Assembly: GCF_040362915.1 (NCBI RefSeq)
Contig: NZ_AP029612.1
Location: forward strand, 1,736,001-1,800,000
DNA from: Sediminibacterium sp. KACHI17
GTDB lineage: Bacteria > Bacteroidota > Bacteroidia > Chitinophagales > Chitinophagaceae
Direction of reading: 5' to 3'
DNA length: 64,000 bases
Below, in pieces: positions 53,496-63,192 of this stretch. The notes under the pieces were generated by a model. That model was not told where the DNA came from and did no database searches. It saw only the letters and a list, made by a program, of their open reading frames with translations. A program made the translations under genes and the position numbers. Numbering within the stretch: position 1 is the first letter of the stretch; the number at the start of each line of letters is the position of its first letter.

Positions 53496-55016
53496 TTAAT
53501 GGAGGGTTTTTCGGTTACTCAAATAAATAGCTCCAATCACTACGCAAATACCTGCTATGATGATCGGGTACATAAGTCCAACCAATGGATCACCGGTATA
53601 GATCGTAGTTAGAAGTGTTGCGACAAAAGGTGTTAATCCACCAAAAACGCCATTTCCAATGTGATACGGTAATGACATAGAGGTATAACGAATTCTGGTG
53701 GGAAATAACTCTACGAGAAAAGCAGCGATCGGTCCATAGACCATGGTTACATAAATGATCATCAGAAAAACAATCAATATCATTTTCCAGTACACACTAT
53801 TCCCCATTTGTTTGCTTTGTTGTATGGCAGGCTTAACGGTGAACTTATTGATATCAGCGTATAAAGTGTCTTTGGTAACCACATGCAATTGGGTTCCGTC
53901 AGTATAGAATTGGTGTATCTCAATCATGCGTAATGAATCTGTAGCACCTGCGATAGGTTGTAATGTTGTTTGTTCCCTCCGCTCTTCAATTATTTCTGTT
54001 TTTCTTTCGACATCACTGAGGAATAATAATTGTTGAAACAAAGGTTTATAGGTGAAGACTGCTAATAACATGCCGAGTAGCATGATCCATTTTCTTCCCA
54101 CTTTATCACTCCAATAGCCAAAGAATACAAAAAAAGGAGTGCCAAAAAGTATGGCCCATATCAAGATGGTACGTGATTGGTCAAAATCAACCTTACAAAC
54201 ATTCTCCAAAAACGACTGTGCATAAAACTGACCTGTGTACCATACCACACCTTGTCCCATAGTTGCTCCAAATAAAGCCAGCAGTACCATTTTCAGATTG
54301 GCCTTATGTCCAAAACTTTCTTTCAACGGATTCGTCGCTGTTTTACCTTCTGCTTTCAGTTGTGAAAACAAAGGAGACTCTTGCATCTTCAAACGGATAT
54401 AAATGGATACGATCACCAACACAATCGATAATAAAAAAGGAATGCGCCAGCCCCAGTCATTGAATTTGGCAATAGAAGCCTGCGGATCATCATCCAATGC
54501 GTGTCTGGTAATGAGAATAACACCTAATGAAACAAAAAGCCCGAGTGTTGCGGTGGTTTGTATCCAGGATGTGAAATAACCTCTTCGTCCGGCAGGTGCA
54601 TGTTCAGCCACATAAGTAGCAGCACCGCCATATTCACCACCTAAAGCCAGTCCTTGCAATAACCGTAATAAGAGAACAATCACGGGTGCAGCAAAGCCAA
54701 TACTTTCATAAGAAGGCACTAGTCCGATGGCGAATGTGGAACCACCCATCAACACCAGTGTAAGTAAAAAAGTATACTTACGTCCAACGATATCACCAAG
54801 ACGACCAAACACCAGTGCTCCGAATGGACGAACAATAAAGCCTGCAGCAAAAGTGGCCAGCGTAGAGAGCAGCGCGGCAGTCGGATTTGTTTTAGGAAAA
54901 AACTGTCCGGCAATAACTGTAGCCAGGCTTCCGAAAATATAAAAGTCATACCACTCGATCAAAGTACCTAAAGATGAAGCCGTAATAACTTTCCAAATAC
55001 CTTTTTCTTTTTTCAT
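53496..55016 (-). CDS. MFS transporter, metabolite:H+ symporter (MHS) family
   Basis: About 506 residues from the ATG at 55014-55016 (MKKEKGIWKVITASSLGTLIEWYDFYIFG). Twelve membrane segments and the family signatures GTLIEWYDFY (TM1), FGRLGDIVGRKYTF (loop 2-3) and AEHAPAGRRGYFTSWIQT. Odd: a hydrophilic insertion of about 70 residues (EERREQTTLQP...SKQMGN) separates the halves and would face the periplasm. ProP/ShiA-like; the substrate is unknown. I reject the upstream part of the open frame (to 55094), which adds 26 non-conserved residues. Confidence 0.9.
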   Translation of the reverse strand: MKKEKGIWKVITASSLGTLIEWYDFYIFGSLATVIAGQFFPKTNPTAALLSTLATFAAGFIVRPFGALVFGRLGDIVGRKYTFLLTLVLMGGSTFAIGLVPSYESIGFAAPVIVLLLRLLQGLALGGEYGGAATYVAEHAPAGRRGYFTSWIQTTATLGLFVSLGVILITRHALDDDPQASIAKFNDWGWRIPFLLSIVLVIVSIYIRLKMQESPLFSQLKAEGKTATNPLKESFGHKANLKMVLLALFGATMGQGVVWYTGQFYAQSFLENVCKVDFDQSRTILIWAILFGTPFFVFFGYWSDKVGRKWIMLLGMLLAVFTYKPLFQQLLFLSDVERKTEIIEERREQTTLQPIAGATDSLRMIEIHQFYTDGTQLHVVTKDTLYADINKFTVKPAIQQSKQMGNSVYWKMILIVFLMIIYVTMVYGPIAAFLVELFPTRIRYTSMSLPYHIGNGVFGGLTPFVATLLTTIYTGDPLVGLMYPIIIAGICVVIGAIYLSNRKTLH

Positions 55017-55138
55017 AAGCGTATACAACTTACTGTAAAGAACTGATTTTCCCAAGTGGACAATCACAGACCCGCCCGCCTGAAACTTCCCCACAGTATT
55101 CGATTTAATTCATCAGTTCCCTTACTTTCGTTCCGGAC

Positions 55139-56338
55139 ATGTTATTCAAAGACATCATTGGACAGACACTCGTAAAGCAGCATCTTGCTGAAATGGTTCA
55201 ACAGAACAGGTTGAGTCATGCTTTGCTGTTTTTGGGGAAAGAAGGGAGTGGTGCTTTACCGATGGCGCTTGCTTTTGCGCAGTTTGTGATATGTCAACCC
55301 AATGCCTCTGAACCGGTTGCCGATCTGTTTGGTGGATTTACCCCGATGGAAGCAGGGCCATCCTATATTTCTCCGGATGATATTCATACACAAGCTGCTT
55401 TTACCAGAGCTGCGCAGTTGATGCACCCAGATCTCCATTTTTCATATCCGGTGATCTCCAGAAAACCAGGTGATAAGCCCATTAGTACGGATTATATCTC
55501 CGAATGGCGTGAATTCATTCAGCAATATCCTTATGGGAATGTGTACGATTGGTTGCAATTCATTGGTGCAGAAAACAAGCAAGGAAATATTACTGCCAAT
55601 GAGTGTAATGATATCATTCACAAATTGAGTCTGAAAAGTTTTGAGAGTGATTATAAAGCGTTGGTATTATGGATGCCCGAGTATTTGGGGAAAGAAGGAA
55701 ATAAACTACTTAAACTCATCGAAGAGCCACCACCCAATACTTTATTCATACTAGTAGCTGAAAGTGAAGAGCAGATCTTACCCACTATTCTAAGCCGCTG
55801 TCAATTGGTGAAAATACCAATGCTTGAAGATGCAGAAATTGAGCAAGCCCTAATAGACCGTGCCAAAGCAAATCCTGAAACAGCCCGTCAAATCGCGGCC
55901 ATTGCAGAAGGTAATTATCGGGAGGCTTTACAATTGTTGCAACATGCGGAAGAAGATTGGCAAAGTCTGCTGCGCGATTGGCTCAATGCCACTTTAAAGG
56001 GTGGGCCATTGGCGCAAATCAAGTTTACGGCAGAGATCAGTGAGTTGGGCCGGGAGAAACAGAAGCAGTTCTTGCGTTATTTTAATCACCTGTTAGAAAT
56101 GAGTATCCGCATCCGGGTTATGGGTGCCGAGAATGTGGCGGCAGGTGATCAGGAAAGAGATTTTGCGGGTAGATTGAATAAAATCGCCTCTGTGAGCCAG
56201 CAACAGGCCATTATTGAAGAGCTGGACCGAGCCTCCTACTATATTGAGCGAAATGCCAATGCCAAAATGCTGTTTCAGGCCCTTACCCTGAAACTCTATC
56301 ACATCATTCAGAACAAAACCCTAATTTTGAACGGGTAG
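55139..56338 (+). CDS. holB: DNA polymerase III delta' subunit (clamp-loader ATPase-like)
   Basis: 399 residues. Clamp-loader AAA+ fold with start MLFKDIIGQTLVKQHLAEMV, a degenerate P-loop (LGKEGSGALPMAL, no GKT), WMPEYLGKEGNKLLKLIEEPPPNT, ILPTILSRCQLVKIP (SRC motif) and a C-terminal helical collar. Delta' does not bind ATP in the classical enzymes, which fits the broken P-loop. It is followed by the RicT-like gene, the same order as holB-yaaT in Bacillus. Confidence 0.9.
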   Translation: MLFKDIIGQTLVKQHLAEMVQQNRLSHALLFLGKEGSGALPMALAFAQFVICQPNASEPVADLFGGFTPMEAGPSYISPDDIHTQAAFTRAAQLMHPDLHFSYPVISRKPGDKPISTDYISEWREFIQQYPYGNVYDWLQFIGAENKQGNITANECNDIIHKLSLKSFESDYKALVLWMPEYLGKEGNKLLKLIEEPPPNTLFILVAESEEQILPTILSRCQLVKIPMLEDAEIEQALIDRAKANPETARQIAAIAEGNYREALQLLQHAEEDWQSLLRDWLNATLKGGPLAQIKFTAEISELGREKQKQFLRYFNHLLEMSIRIRVMGAENVAAGDQERDFAGRLNKIASVSQQQAIIEELDRASYYIERNANAKMLFQALTLKLYHIIQNKTLILNG

Positions 56339-56584
56339 CCCTAAACCCCGGTTTGGGGAAACAGAGCGGGAGGAATTGTGGTTTTGTATTATTTGCCAAG
56401 TGCTGATCCATCATACATTTGAAACTATGAACGGTTATTTGACCATCCTATCATCGTAAATCACTGATCATCAGTGTTCAGAACGTTGAAGTGAGTGACA
56501 CAACCGCAGCCACATAGCAGTACTACAGTCCACACACAATAAAAACTCCCCTATTTAGTTATTAATCTGATCAATGATTTTAAT

Positions 56585-57961
56585 ATGGGATGTGGATCTT
56601 GTGGAACGGGTAAACCGAACGGATGTAAAAGCAATGGCGGCTGCAGCACTGGTGGCTGTAATCGTCTGAATGTACACGACTGGCTCATGAACCTACCTTT
56701 CAGTGACCCTGAAAGTTCTTGTAAAGTGGTTGAAGTAAGTTTTAAACAGGGCAGTCGCAAAGAATTTTTCCGAAATACAACATTGCAATTTTTCGAAAAA
56801 GGTGATTATGTAACTGTTGAAGGCGTCAGCGGATTTGATGTTGGCGAAGTGAGCTTGACGGGGGAATTGGTTCGTATCCAGATGAAGAAAAAAGGGGTAG
56901 ATGAGTTCAACCCTGAAATGAAAAAGATCCTTCGCAGAAGTACTGAAAGAGATATTGAGAGTTTTCAGATCAGTAAATCCCGGGAAAAAGAAATGTTGGC
57001 CCGAAGCAGAGCCATGGCCCGCACACTGAATCTGGAAATGAAATTGAGTGAAGTAGAGGTACAGGCTGATGGTAAAAAAGCGACTTTCTTTTATACAGCA
57101 GATGACCGTGTCGATTTCCGTGAACTCATCAAGCAATATGCGAATGATTTTAAGGTAAAAGTTGAAATGCGTCAGATCGGTATTCGACAGGAAGCTGCAA
57201 AAGTGGGCGGTATCGGTAGCTGTGGTCGCGAATTATGCTGCAGTACCTGGTTACATGATTTCAAAAGCGTAAATACAACAGCAGCACGTTACCAGAATTT
57301 ATCGATCAATCAAACCAAGCTCAGCGGACAATGTGGCCGTTTGAAATGTTGTTTGAATTATGAGTTGGATACTTATTTAGATGCACTGCAACATTTCCCG
57401 GATTATGCCGATCAGCTGGATACCGTGATGGGTACTGCATACCTGATCAAGAAAGATATCTTTAAGAACCTGATGTGGTATGTATTACCGAACAATACCA
57501 AACACTACCCACTGACCATTCAGCGAGTGAAGGAAATTAAACGCTTGAATCAACAAGGACAGAAAGTAGAAGAGTTGCAACCGGTTGAAGTTACCAGCAG
57601 TAAGCCCAAAGAAGTGGAACCTGCTTTTGTGGATGTGGTTGGACAAATCAGTTTACGCAGTCTGGAACGCAATGATAAACGCAGAAAAGATCAACAGCGT
57701 GGTGATAGAAGAAACGGTGGGCAGCAACAGGGTACAAGAGGGCAAGGCCCTAGACCCCAGGGAAATCAACAAGAAAACAACAGGCCACAAGGTCCAAGAC
57801 CGCAAGGAAATCAAGGAAGAGGGCAAGGTCCTAGACCTCAGGGAAATCAGCAAGGAAACAGGCCCCAAGGTCCAAGACCACAAGGAAATCAAGGAAGAGG
57901 GCAAGGCCCTAGACCTCAGGGAAATCAAGGAGGCGATCAAAAACCAAAGCCAGAAGCTTAG
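56585..57961 (+). CDS. ricT: PSP1-domain protein, RicT/YaaT-like
   Basis: 458 residues. The PSP1 core (about 60-330) has the Cys sets GSCGRELCCSTW and GQCGRLKCCLNYE. In Bacillus, RicT with RicA and RicF forms an Fe-S complex affecting RNA processing. The N-terminus adds a Cys-rich tail MGCGSCGTGKPNGCKSNGGC (Cys3, 6, 14, 20, 25). The C-terminal about 80 residues are low-complexity tandem repeats of Gly/Gln/Pro/Arg/Asn. Downstream of holB, separated by 246 bp. Confidence 0.88.
   Translation: MGCGSCGTGKPNGCKSNGGCSTGGCNRLNVHDWLMNLPFSDPESSCKVVEVSFKQGSRKEFFRNTTLQFFEKGDYVTVEGVSGFDVGEVSLTGELVRIQMKKKGVDEFNPEMKKILRRSTERDIESFQISKSREKEMLARSRAMARTLNLEMKLSEVEVQADGKKATFFYTADDRVDFRELIKQYANDFKVKVEMRQIGIRQEAAKVGGIGSCGRELCCSTWLHDFKSVNTTAARYQNLSINQTKLSGQCGRLKCCLNYELDTYLDALQHFPDYADQLDTVMGTAYLIKKDIFKNLMWYVLPNNTKHYPLTIQRVKEIKRLNQQGQKVEELQPVEVTSSKPKEVEPAFVDVVGQISLRSLERNDKRRKDQQRGDRRNGGQQQGTRGQGPRPQGNQQENNRPQGPRPQGNQGRGQGPRPQGNQQGNRPQGPRPQGNQGRGQGPRPQGNQGGDQKPKPEA
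57746..57930 (+). repeat. Tandem 78-81 bp repeat in the RicT C-terminus
   Basis: Unit 1 at 57746-57826 (81 bp, 27 codons), unit 2 at 57827-57904 (78 bp), partial unit 3 from 57905. Each encodes GPRPQGNQQ...NRPQGPRPQGNQGRGQ. Units are nearly identical at DNA level, so copy number may vary between strains. Confidence 0.9.
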
Positions 57962-57970
57962 TATAACTAT

Positions 57971-58004
57971 AAAAAAGAGGCCGCTATGATGCGGCCTCTT
58001 TTTT
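57971..58004. terminator. Bidirectional terminator between ricT and the M3 peptidase gene
   Basis: AAAAAAGAGGCCGC pairs with GCGGCCTCTTTTTT over loop TATGAT, serving both converging genes. Confidence 0.95.
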
Positions 58005-58015
58005 AGAACGATTTT

Positions 58016-59737
58016 TTAATTCAACTTCTCCATCTCTTGCGCTGTAAATTCCATCAAGGTCTTGATGTGTGCCGGTGAAAGATCGAATTTCAATCCTGCT
58101 GCTGCATAGAGTTCAGGTAGTGTACGAGTACCTCCTAATGAAAGGGCTTTGATATAATGATCTAAAGCTTGTTTCGGATTTTCCTGATACTGCATCCATA
58201 AACCGATTGCACCCAATTGCGCAATACCATATTCGATATAATAAAATGGCACTTCAAATAAATGCAACTGACGCTGCCAACCGATCTCACGATACATATC
58301 CAATCCTGTATAATCAATACTATTTGTTGAAAACTCTTGTAAGATCTCCATCCATTTTGTCGTTCTTTCAGCAACGGTATGTGTAGGATGTTCATATACC
58401 CAATGCTGGAATTTATCTATAATAGCGATCCACGGAAAAATAGTGATGGTTCTTTCAAGCTGGTGTTCTTTTGCTCTCTTCAGGTCTTCTTCATTATCAA
58501 AGAATGCTTGCCAGTGATTCATACTGAATAATTCCATGGCCATACTCGCTACTTCAGCGATCTCCATTGGATATTCTTTGAAAGCACTTAGTTCCAATTC
58601 ATGCGCTAAAAAAGAATGAATGGCATGTCCACCTTCATGTACCATGGTCGTAACATCACTCATTTGTCCGGCTGCATTCATGAAAATGAAAGGAGCTCCA
58701 CTTTCGGTTAGTGGACAATTGTATCCACCCGGCGCTTTACCTTTTCGACTTTCCAGATCAAAGTGTCCGAGTTCATTCATCTTGCGTAAACAGTTGGCAA
58801 AAAAAGGATTCAACTGTTCAAAACAAGCCACTGACTTTTCATACAGGTCTTGTCCATTCGTGAAAGGTTTTAGAGGCTGTACTCCTTCCGGCTCTGCTTC
58901 TGTATCCCATGGACGAAGTACATCCAATCCCAGTTTTTCTTTTTTCTTCTGATAAATTTTTTCAATCAATGGCAGTACATGCAATTTCACTGCTTCATGA
59001 AATTGAAAGCAATCTTCTTTGGTATAATCAAAACGACCGAGTTCTACAAATTTGTAATCACGGTAATTGGCATAGCCTGCATTTTGTGCAACCTGATGTC
59101 TTTTAGTGATCAATTGTGTATACAGGTCATGCATTACATCTTTATCCTGCAGCCTGCGTTCTTGAATCTTACGATATACCTGCTCTCTTAATGCTCGATC
59201 ATGGCTCTCCAGGAATTTTGCTGCTTGCTGCAAAGTGTATTCTTCACCATTCACTTCCACAGTCATTTTACCTGCAATCGCTCCATATTGTTGCTGCATG
59301 ACACTTAACTCAGCCTGTAACGGAATATTCGCTTCTCTGAAAAGGTCGATACTTTTTTTAACCCCTCGTAAATAGGTAAAATATTTCTGTTGGTCCAATT
59401 CTTTGGTGAAAGGCGAATCGATCAGTTTTCTGTTCAGCTGATCTGCATAAGGCTGCAACTTGGGTTGAATTTCCATGCAGAAATAAGTGAATGCTTCCTC
59501 CAATTTGGGATCGGTCGTATCACAAGTCATTTTGATCTGACGCCAGCATGCATCTTCACTAACAACAGCTTCTACCTCACTCATGTCATGCATCCACTGT
59601 TCCAATGCCGTTCTGCTATCAATCGAACGTTCCGCCAGGTCTTTAAAAAAGGGTTCCAGCGACTCCCAGGTGGTCACCACAAAGTCTTTAGGCACAAAAC
59701 GACGCTCCAGTTTTTTGATATCCGCACTTAAAGTCAT
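58016..59737 (-). CDS. Oligoendopeptidase, peptidase family M3
   Basis: Cytoplasmic zinc metallopeptidase of 573 residues that degrades oligopeptides. The zinc site is MVHEGGHAIHSF (HExxH) with the downstream Glu in the EIAEVASMAMELF block. Family context: GQMSDVTTMVHEGGHA and PFYYIEYGIAQLGAIG. Closest to M3 oligoendopeptidases of about 560-600 residues (PepF-like). I chose the ATG at 59735-59737 (MTLSADIKKLERR), which lies 19 nt after a TACTTTTG -7 element; the longer open frame crosses that promoter. Confidence 0.93.
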   Translation of the reverse strand: MTLSADIKKLERRFVPKDFVVTTWESLEPFFKDLAERSIDSRTALEQWMHDMSEVEAVVSEDACWRQIKMTCDTTDPKLEEAFTYFCMEIQPKLQPYADQLNRKLIDSPFTKELDQQKYFTYLRGVKKSIDLFREANIPLQAELSVMQQQYGAIAGKMTVEVNGEEYTLQQAAKFLESHDRALREQVYRKIQERRLQDKDVMHDLYTQLITKRHQVAQNAGYANYRDYKFVELGRFDYTKEDCFQFHEAVKLHVLPLIEKIYQKKKEKLGLDVLRPWDTEAEPEGVQPLKPFTNGQDLYEKSVACFEQLNPFFANCLRKMNELGHFDLESRKGKAPGGYNCPLTESGAPFIFMNAAGQMSDVTTMVHEGGHAIHSFLAHELELSAFKEYPMEIAEVASMAMELFSMNHWQAFFDNEEDLKRAKEHQLERTITIFPWIAIIDKFQHWVYEHPTHTVAERTTKWMEILQEFSTNSIDYTGLDMYREIGWQRQLHLFEVPFYYIEYGIAQLGAIGLWMQYQENPKQALDHYIKALSLGGTRTLPELYAAAGLKFDLSPAHIKTLMEFTAQEMEKLN

Positions 59738-59756
59738 AATCTTGATTTTTACAGCG

Positions 59757-59764
59757 CAAAAGTA
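59757..59764 (-). promoter_or_regulatory. -7 element of the M3 peptidase gene (TACTTTTG)
   Basis: Minus-strand TAnnTTTG match 19 nt before the ATG. Confidence 0.55.
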
Positions 59765-59826
59765 CCAGCAAAACCTTTGGAAAGTTTTAAAAGTTTTCAA
59801 AAGTTCGAAGCCACCGGCATTTGCCG

Positions 59827-59834
59827 TATTTTTG
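59827..59834 (+). promoter_or_regulatory. -7 element of mutL (TATTTTTG)
   Basis: TAnnTTTG match; transcription would begin around 59840, just before the AAGGAGA at about 59847-59853. Confidence 0.6.
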
Positions 59835-59859
59835 CAGGCTGAATTCAAGGAGATTTTTT

Positions 59860-61710
59860 GTGAACGATATCATTCAATTATTACCCGACAACATTGCCAA
59901 CCAGATAGCAGCCGGTGAAGTCATTCAACGTCCGGCCAGTGCCGTAAAAGAATTACTGGAAAATGCAGTGGATGCCGGCGCTACTGAGATCAAATTATTG
60001 GTTGCAGATGCCGGGAAAGCATTGGTGCAGGTGATCGACAATGGTAAGGGTATGAGTGATACCGATGCCCGGATGGCTTTTGAACGTCATGCTACCAGTA
60101 AGATCCGTCAAATTGAAGACTTGTTTCGTATCAAAACGATGGGCTTTCGTGGTGAGGCTTTGGCTTCAGTAGCAGCAGTAGCTCAGGTGGAAATGAAAAC
60201 ACGCCGCGCAGAAGATGAGCTGGGGACTTACATTGAAATTGAAAACAGCAAAGTCATCAAACAAGAAGTATGCTCTTATCCGGTAGGTACCAGCATCAGC
60301 ATGAAAAATTTATTCTTCAATGTACCTGCCCGAAGAAATTTCCTGAAGAGTAATGCTGCAGAACTACGGCATATCATGGATGAATTCATTCGTGTTGCGA
60401 TGGCTTTTCCGGAGATCTTTTTCTCACTCACTAGTAATGGACAAGAAGTATTTCACCTAGAACCGGGCACACTCAAGCAAAGAATCGTACAGATCCTTGG
60501 CAATACTTATAATGCCAAACTAGTAAGTGTGGGTGAGAAAACCGATTACATGAATATTTATGGTTTTGTAGGCAAGCCGGAAACAGCCCGTAAAACAAGA
60601 GGTGATCAGTATTTCTTTGTCAATAGTCGTTTCATTAAAAGTGCATACCTCAACCATGCGGTCAATACTGCATTTGATGAAATGATACCAAAAGATAGTT
60701 TTCCGGGTTATGTTCTTTTCATTGATCTGGATCCTTCACAAGTGGACATCAATGTTCACCCTACCAAACAAGAGATCAAGTTTGAAGATGAAAAGATCAT
60801 TTATGCTTTTGTACAGGCTGCGGTAAAACATGCACTGGCCCAATTCAGTATCGCCCCTTCTCTTGATTTTACACTCAATGCTGATATACAAGGATTAGAC
60901 GCTGTCAACAAACCTTTCACCGACGATAAAAAGCAAGCGGTTGCATCTTCCAATTTATACCAGACTTTCACCCAAAAAAATCAGGCTCACTTTATTGAAC
61001 GTGAGAATAAATCAGGTGAACTGAAACATTGGAAGAGTTTTTTTGAAAGCCCCGCTGCAGAATCCGAGTCTAAAACTTCCAGTAACTACTCCAGTTCTTT
61101 GTTACAAAGCATTACTCCAAAAGCAGCGGCCATTCAGGTGTTACCAGATACGCCTTTGCTTCAGTTACATCAGACCTATATCATTGCTTCTACCAATAGC
61201 GGGTTTATTCTCGTACATCAACAACTGGCGCACGAAAGAATATTGTATGATAAATACAGTGTGGCAGCACATGGTCAACAAATGGCTACACAAAAAAGTC
61301 TTTTCCCCGCTACATTAGAATTGGCAGCAGCAGATGCTGCACTCTTACAAGACTTATTACCAGACCTTACCAGTATTGGTTATCAGGTAGAGCCTTTTGG
61401 TAATAATAGTTTTGTGATTCAAGGAATTCCGGCAGATATTCTTCCCGGCAATGAAAAACATGCCATTGAATTACTCATCGAGCAATTCAAACACTTTAGT
61501 TCAGATATCAAATTCAGCAAACGTGAAAAATTGATTCGCTGTATGGCCCGTCAACAAGCCATTAAAGCCGGACAATCACTCTCACAAAAAGAAATGCTGG
61601 TATTGGTTGAAGAATTATTTGCTTGCACCAGTCCGAATGTAACCCCAACGGGCTCTCCCACTTATCTTGAATTCAAAGAAGATTATTTAGATCGCATGTT
61701 TGGTAAGTGA
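59860..61710 (+). CDS. mutL: DNA mismatch repair protein MutL with degenerate endonuclease site
   Basis: 616 residues from a GTG at 59860 preceded by AAGGAGA; this start gives the canonical MNDIIQLLPDNIANQIAAGEVIQRP. The N-terminal GHKL ATPase is intact: ELLENAVDAG, IDNGKGM, FERHATSKI, GFRGEALASV. In the C-terminal domain the endonuclease motif DQHAxxExxxxE reads HQQLAHERILYD (about 453-464), the ACxxA motif reads MARQQAIKAG, and the CPHGRP motif reads VTPTGSP. So the metal-dependent nicking activity is probably lost. The upstream part of the frame from 59821 overlaps the promoter and is not coding. Confidence 0.95.
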   Translation: MNDIIQLLPDNIANQIAAGEVIQRPASAVKELLENAVDAGATEIKLLVADAGKALVQVIDNGKGMSDTDARMAFERHATSKIRQIEDLFRIKTMGFRGEALASVAAVAQVEMKTRRAEDELGTYIEIENSKVIKQEVCSYPVGTSISMKNLFFNVPARRNFLKSNAAELRHIMDEFIRVAMAFPEIFFSLTSNGQEVFHLEPGTLKQRIVQILGNTYNAKLVSVGEKTDYMNIYGFVGKPETARKTRGDQYFFVNSRFIKSAYLNHAVNTAFDEMIPKDSFPGYVLFIDLDPSQVDINVHPTKQEIKFEDEKIIYAFVQAAVKHALAQFSIAPSLDFTLNADIQGLDAVNKPFTDDKKQAVASSNLYQTFTQKNQAHFIERENKSGELKHWKSFFESPAAESESKTSSNYSSSLLQSITPKAAAIQVLPDTPLLQLHQTYIIASTNSGFILVHQQLAHERILYDKYSVAAHGQQMATQKSLFPATLELAAADAALLQDLLPDLTSIGYQVEPFGNNSFVIQGIPADILPGNEKHAIELLIEQFKHFSSDIKFSKREKLIRCMARQQAIKAGQSLSQKEMLVLVEELFACTSPNVTPTGSPTYLEFKEDYLDRMFGK

Positions 61711-63192
61711 TCACATCCATGTTTGTTGTGTAGACTCTGTTTTATACAAAGCATAATCGCTAATACTCAATCCTTGCTCATAAGAAATGTAGGGTAATTC
61801 AAATCTACCCGCCGCTGTATGTAAGAACAAGGTAGCCAATCCTCTTTTCTTTTGAAAGAGTGATTGTCTGAGATGCACATATTGTATATTATTCCAGTTT
61901 AAAAGCATTTCCGTTTTTCCAAAAGTACTGGCATAGCGTTGCAGCCCTTCTGTAGAAATCCAGAAGCGAAAATTCATCCAATACCACCAATTCTTGGCAA
62001 TACTAATGGGCCACCATAATAGGATCCACAGACTGTTCCATTGCCAGATAAAATAAAATCCAATAGTAAGGATCAATAATGCCGGCAGTGTTATCAAAAA
62101 AGCTCTTTGCAGAATATATGAAGGATGTATCTGATATCCTTGCCCTGAATCCTGACGAGGGGGCGATACTTGATATGTATGTATGATCGATGTAACCTGC
62201 TCCGGAGAAGTGATCGGTAATTCCAATCGCAGTTTTACCTTTTCCTCTTTTTGTCCGGCCACTTTGAGATGCAACAAACCCAACCCGATCAATCTGCGAA
62301 CGAAATTACTTCGCCAACTCACCATTTGTATCTTATTGAAAGGGATCATTTTTTGTTTGACCTGCAACAGTCCCCAACGAATATGAAATCCTTTTCCATC
62401 CTTTTTTACCGTATAATCATAGAACCGAAGAAATGTGCGAACAATAGAGATCAACATCGTAATGATAAGACTGATGATGACGAGCGAGGTAATAACTGTC
62501 CAGGTGAATTGAACGGTATCACTATAAGAATCCAATTGTTGAAGTAGTGGTATCCTATTGATCAATGGCTTGATATCTTCATATTTTCCGATCACAAAAG
62601 CCGCGATGATACCCATCGTTTCCAAATGATTGGCCGATAAGCTGAGTTTGAATAAACCACCGATACTCAATTTACTGACCAACTGATAATTATTTACAGC
62701 AACAGTTGCTTCGCTTTTTCCGTCATCAACGGCTTGCTGCATGGCATTGAGCAGTATGTTTCTTAAGGCCGTTGCATCTTCTGCAGCTATCGCGTATATC
62801 TTTAGTTCTGCTTCATCTGTTCCGGCAGTATCAATCAGTACTTTATAAGTGCCTGTTAAAGAGTGTAAGAGACCTTGTTCAAGATGTACTGCTTGTATAC
62901 GTTCCAATGGGATGGTCACTTTCTTTTTAGTGAAAACACCTTTTCGGACCAATAATTGTCCCTGTTGAATACTGAACTTCATAAACCAATAGTCAAGTAA
63001 GGTTTTGATCAAGATATACAGCACAAGGCCTCCACCAATGATCAAAAACTTCATCCCGATATTTTCCTTCTTCCCAAAAAATATACCGATCGCAAAGGGC
63101 CATACTTGTCCGATGACCACACGAAAAATATAAAAGAACATGATGGCCACTGCAAATGGCGACTGTCTTTGAGGCTGATCAAATGTTTTCAT
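61711..63192 (-). CDS. PH-domain membrane protein, YdbT-like
   Basis: 493 residues with several membrane helices (pairs near 13-60, 200-270 and 370-420) and three bacterial PH (bPH2/DUF304) segments, each with the pattern of IPLERIQAVHLEQG, IPFNKIQMVSWR and LNWNNIQYVHLRQ. The YdbS/YdbT pair of Bacillus has been linked to resistance to a class II bacteriocin. Starts inside the YdbS-like gene (14-bp overlap), so the two are one transcript. Confidence 0.9.
   Translation of the reverse strand: MKTFDQPQRQSPFAVAIMFFYIFRVVIGQVWPFAIGIFFGKKENIGMKFLIIGGGLVLYILIKTLLDYWFMKFSIQQGQLLVRKGVFTKKKVTIPLERIQAVHLEQGLLHSLTGTYKVLIDTAGTDEAELKIYAIAAEDATALRNILLNAMQQAVDDGKSEATVAVNNYQLVSKLSIGGLFKLSLSANHLETMGIIAAFVIGKYEDIKPLINRIPLLQQLDSYSDTVQFTWTVITSLVIISLIITMLISIVRTFLRFYDYTVKKDGKGFHIRWGLLQVKQKMIPFNKIQMVSWRSNFVRRLIGLGLLHLKVAGQKEEKVKLRLELPITSPEQVTSIIHTYQVSPPRQDSGQGYQIHPSYILQRAFLITLPALLILTIGFYFIWQWNSLWILLWWPISIAKNWWYWMNFRFWISTEGLQRYASTFGKTEMLLNWNNIQYVHLRQSLFQKKRGLATLFLHTAAGRFELPYISYEQGLSISDYALYKTESTQQTWM

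Noticed and set aside
56339..56358. CCCTAAACCCCGGTTTGGGG as the holB terminator
   Set aside because: The loop would be two bases and there is no T-run; a structure is possible but not a standard terminator.
57585..57989. Alternative-frame 134-codon ORF over the ricT 3' end
   Set aside because: It is an open frame created by the low-complexity tandem repeat; the PSP1 frame is continuous through it.
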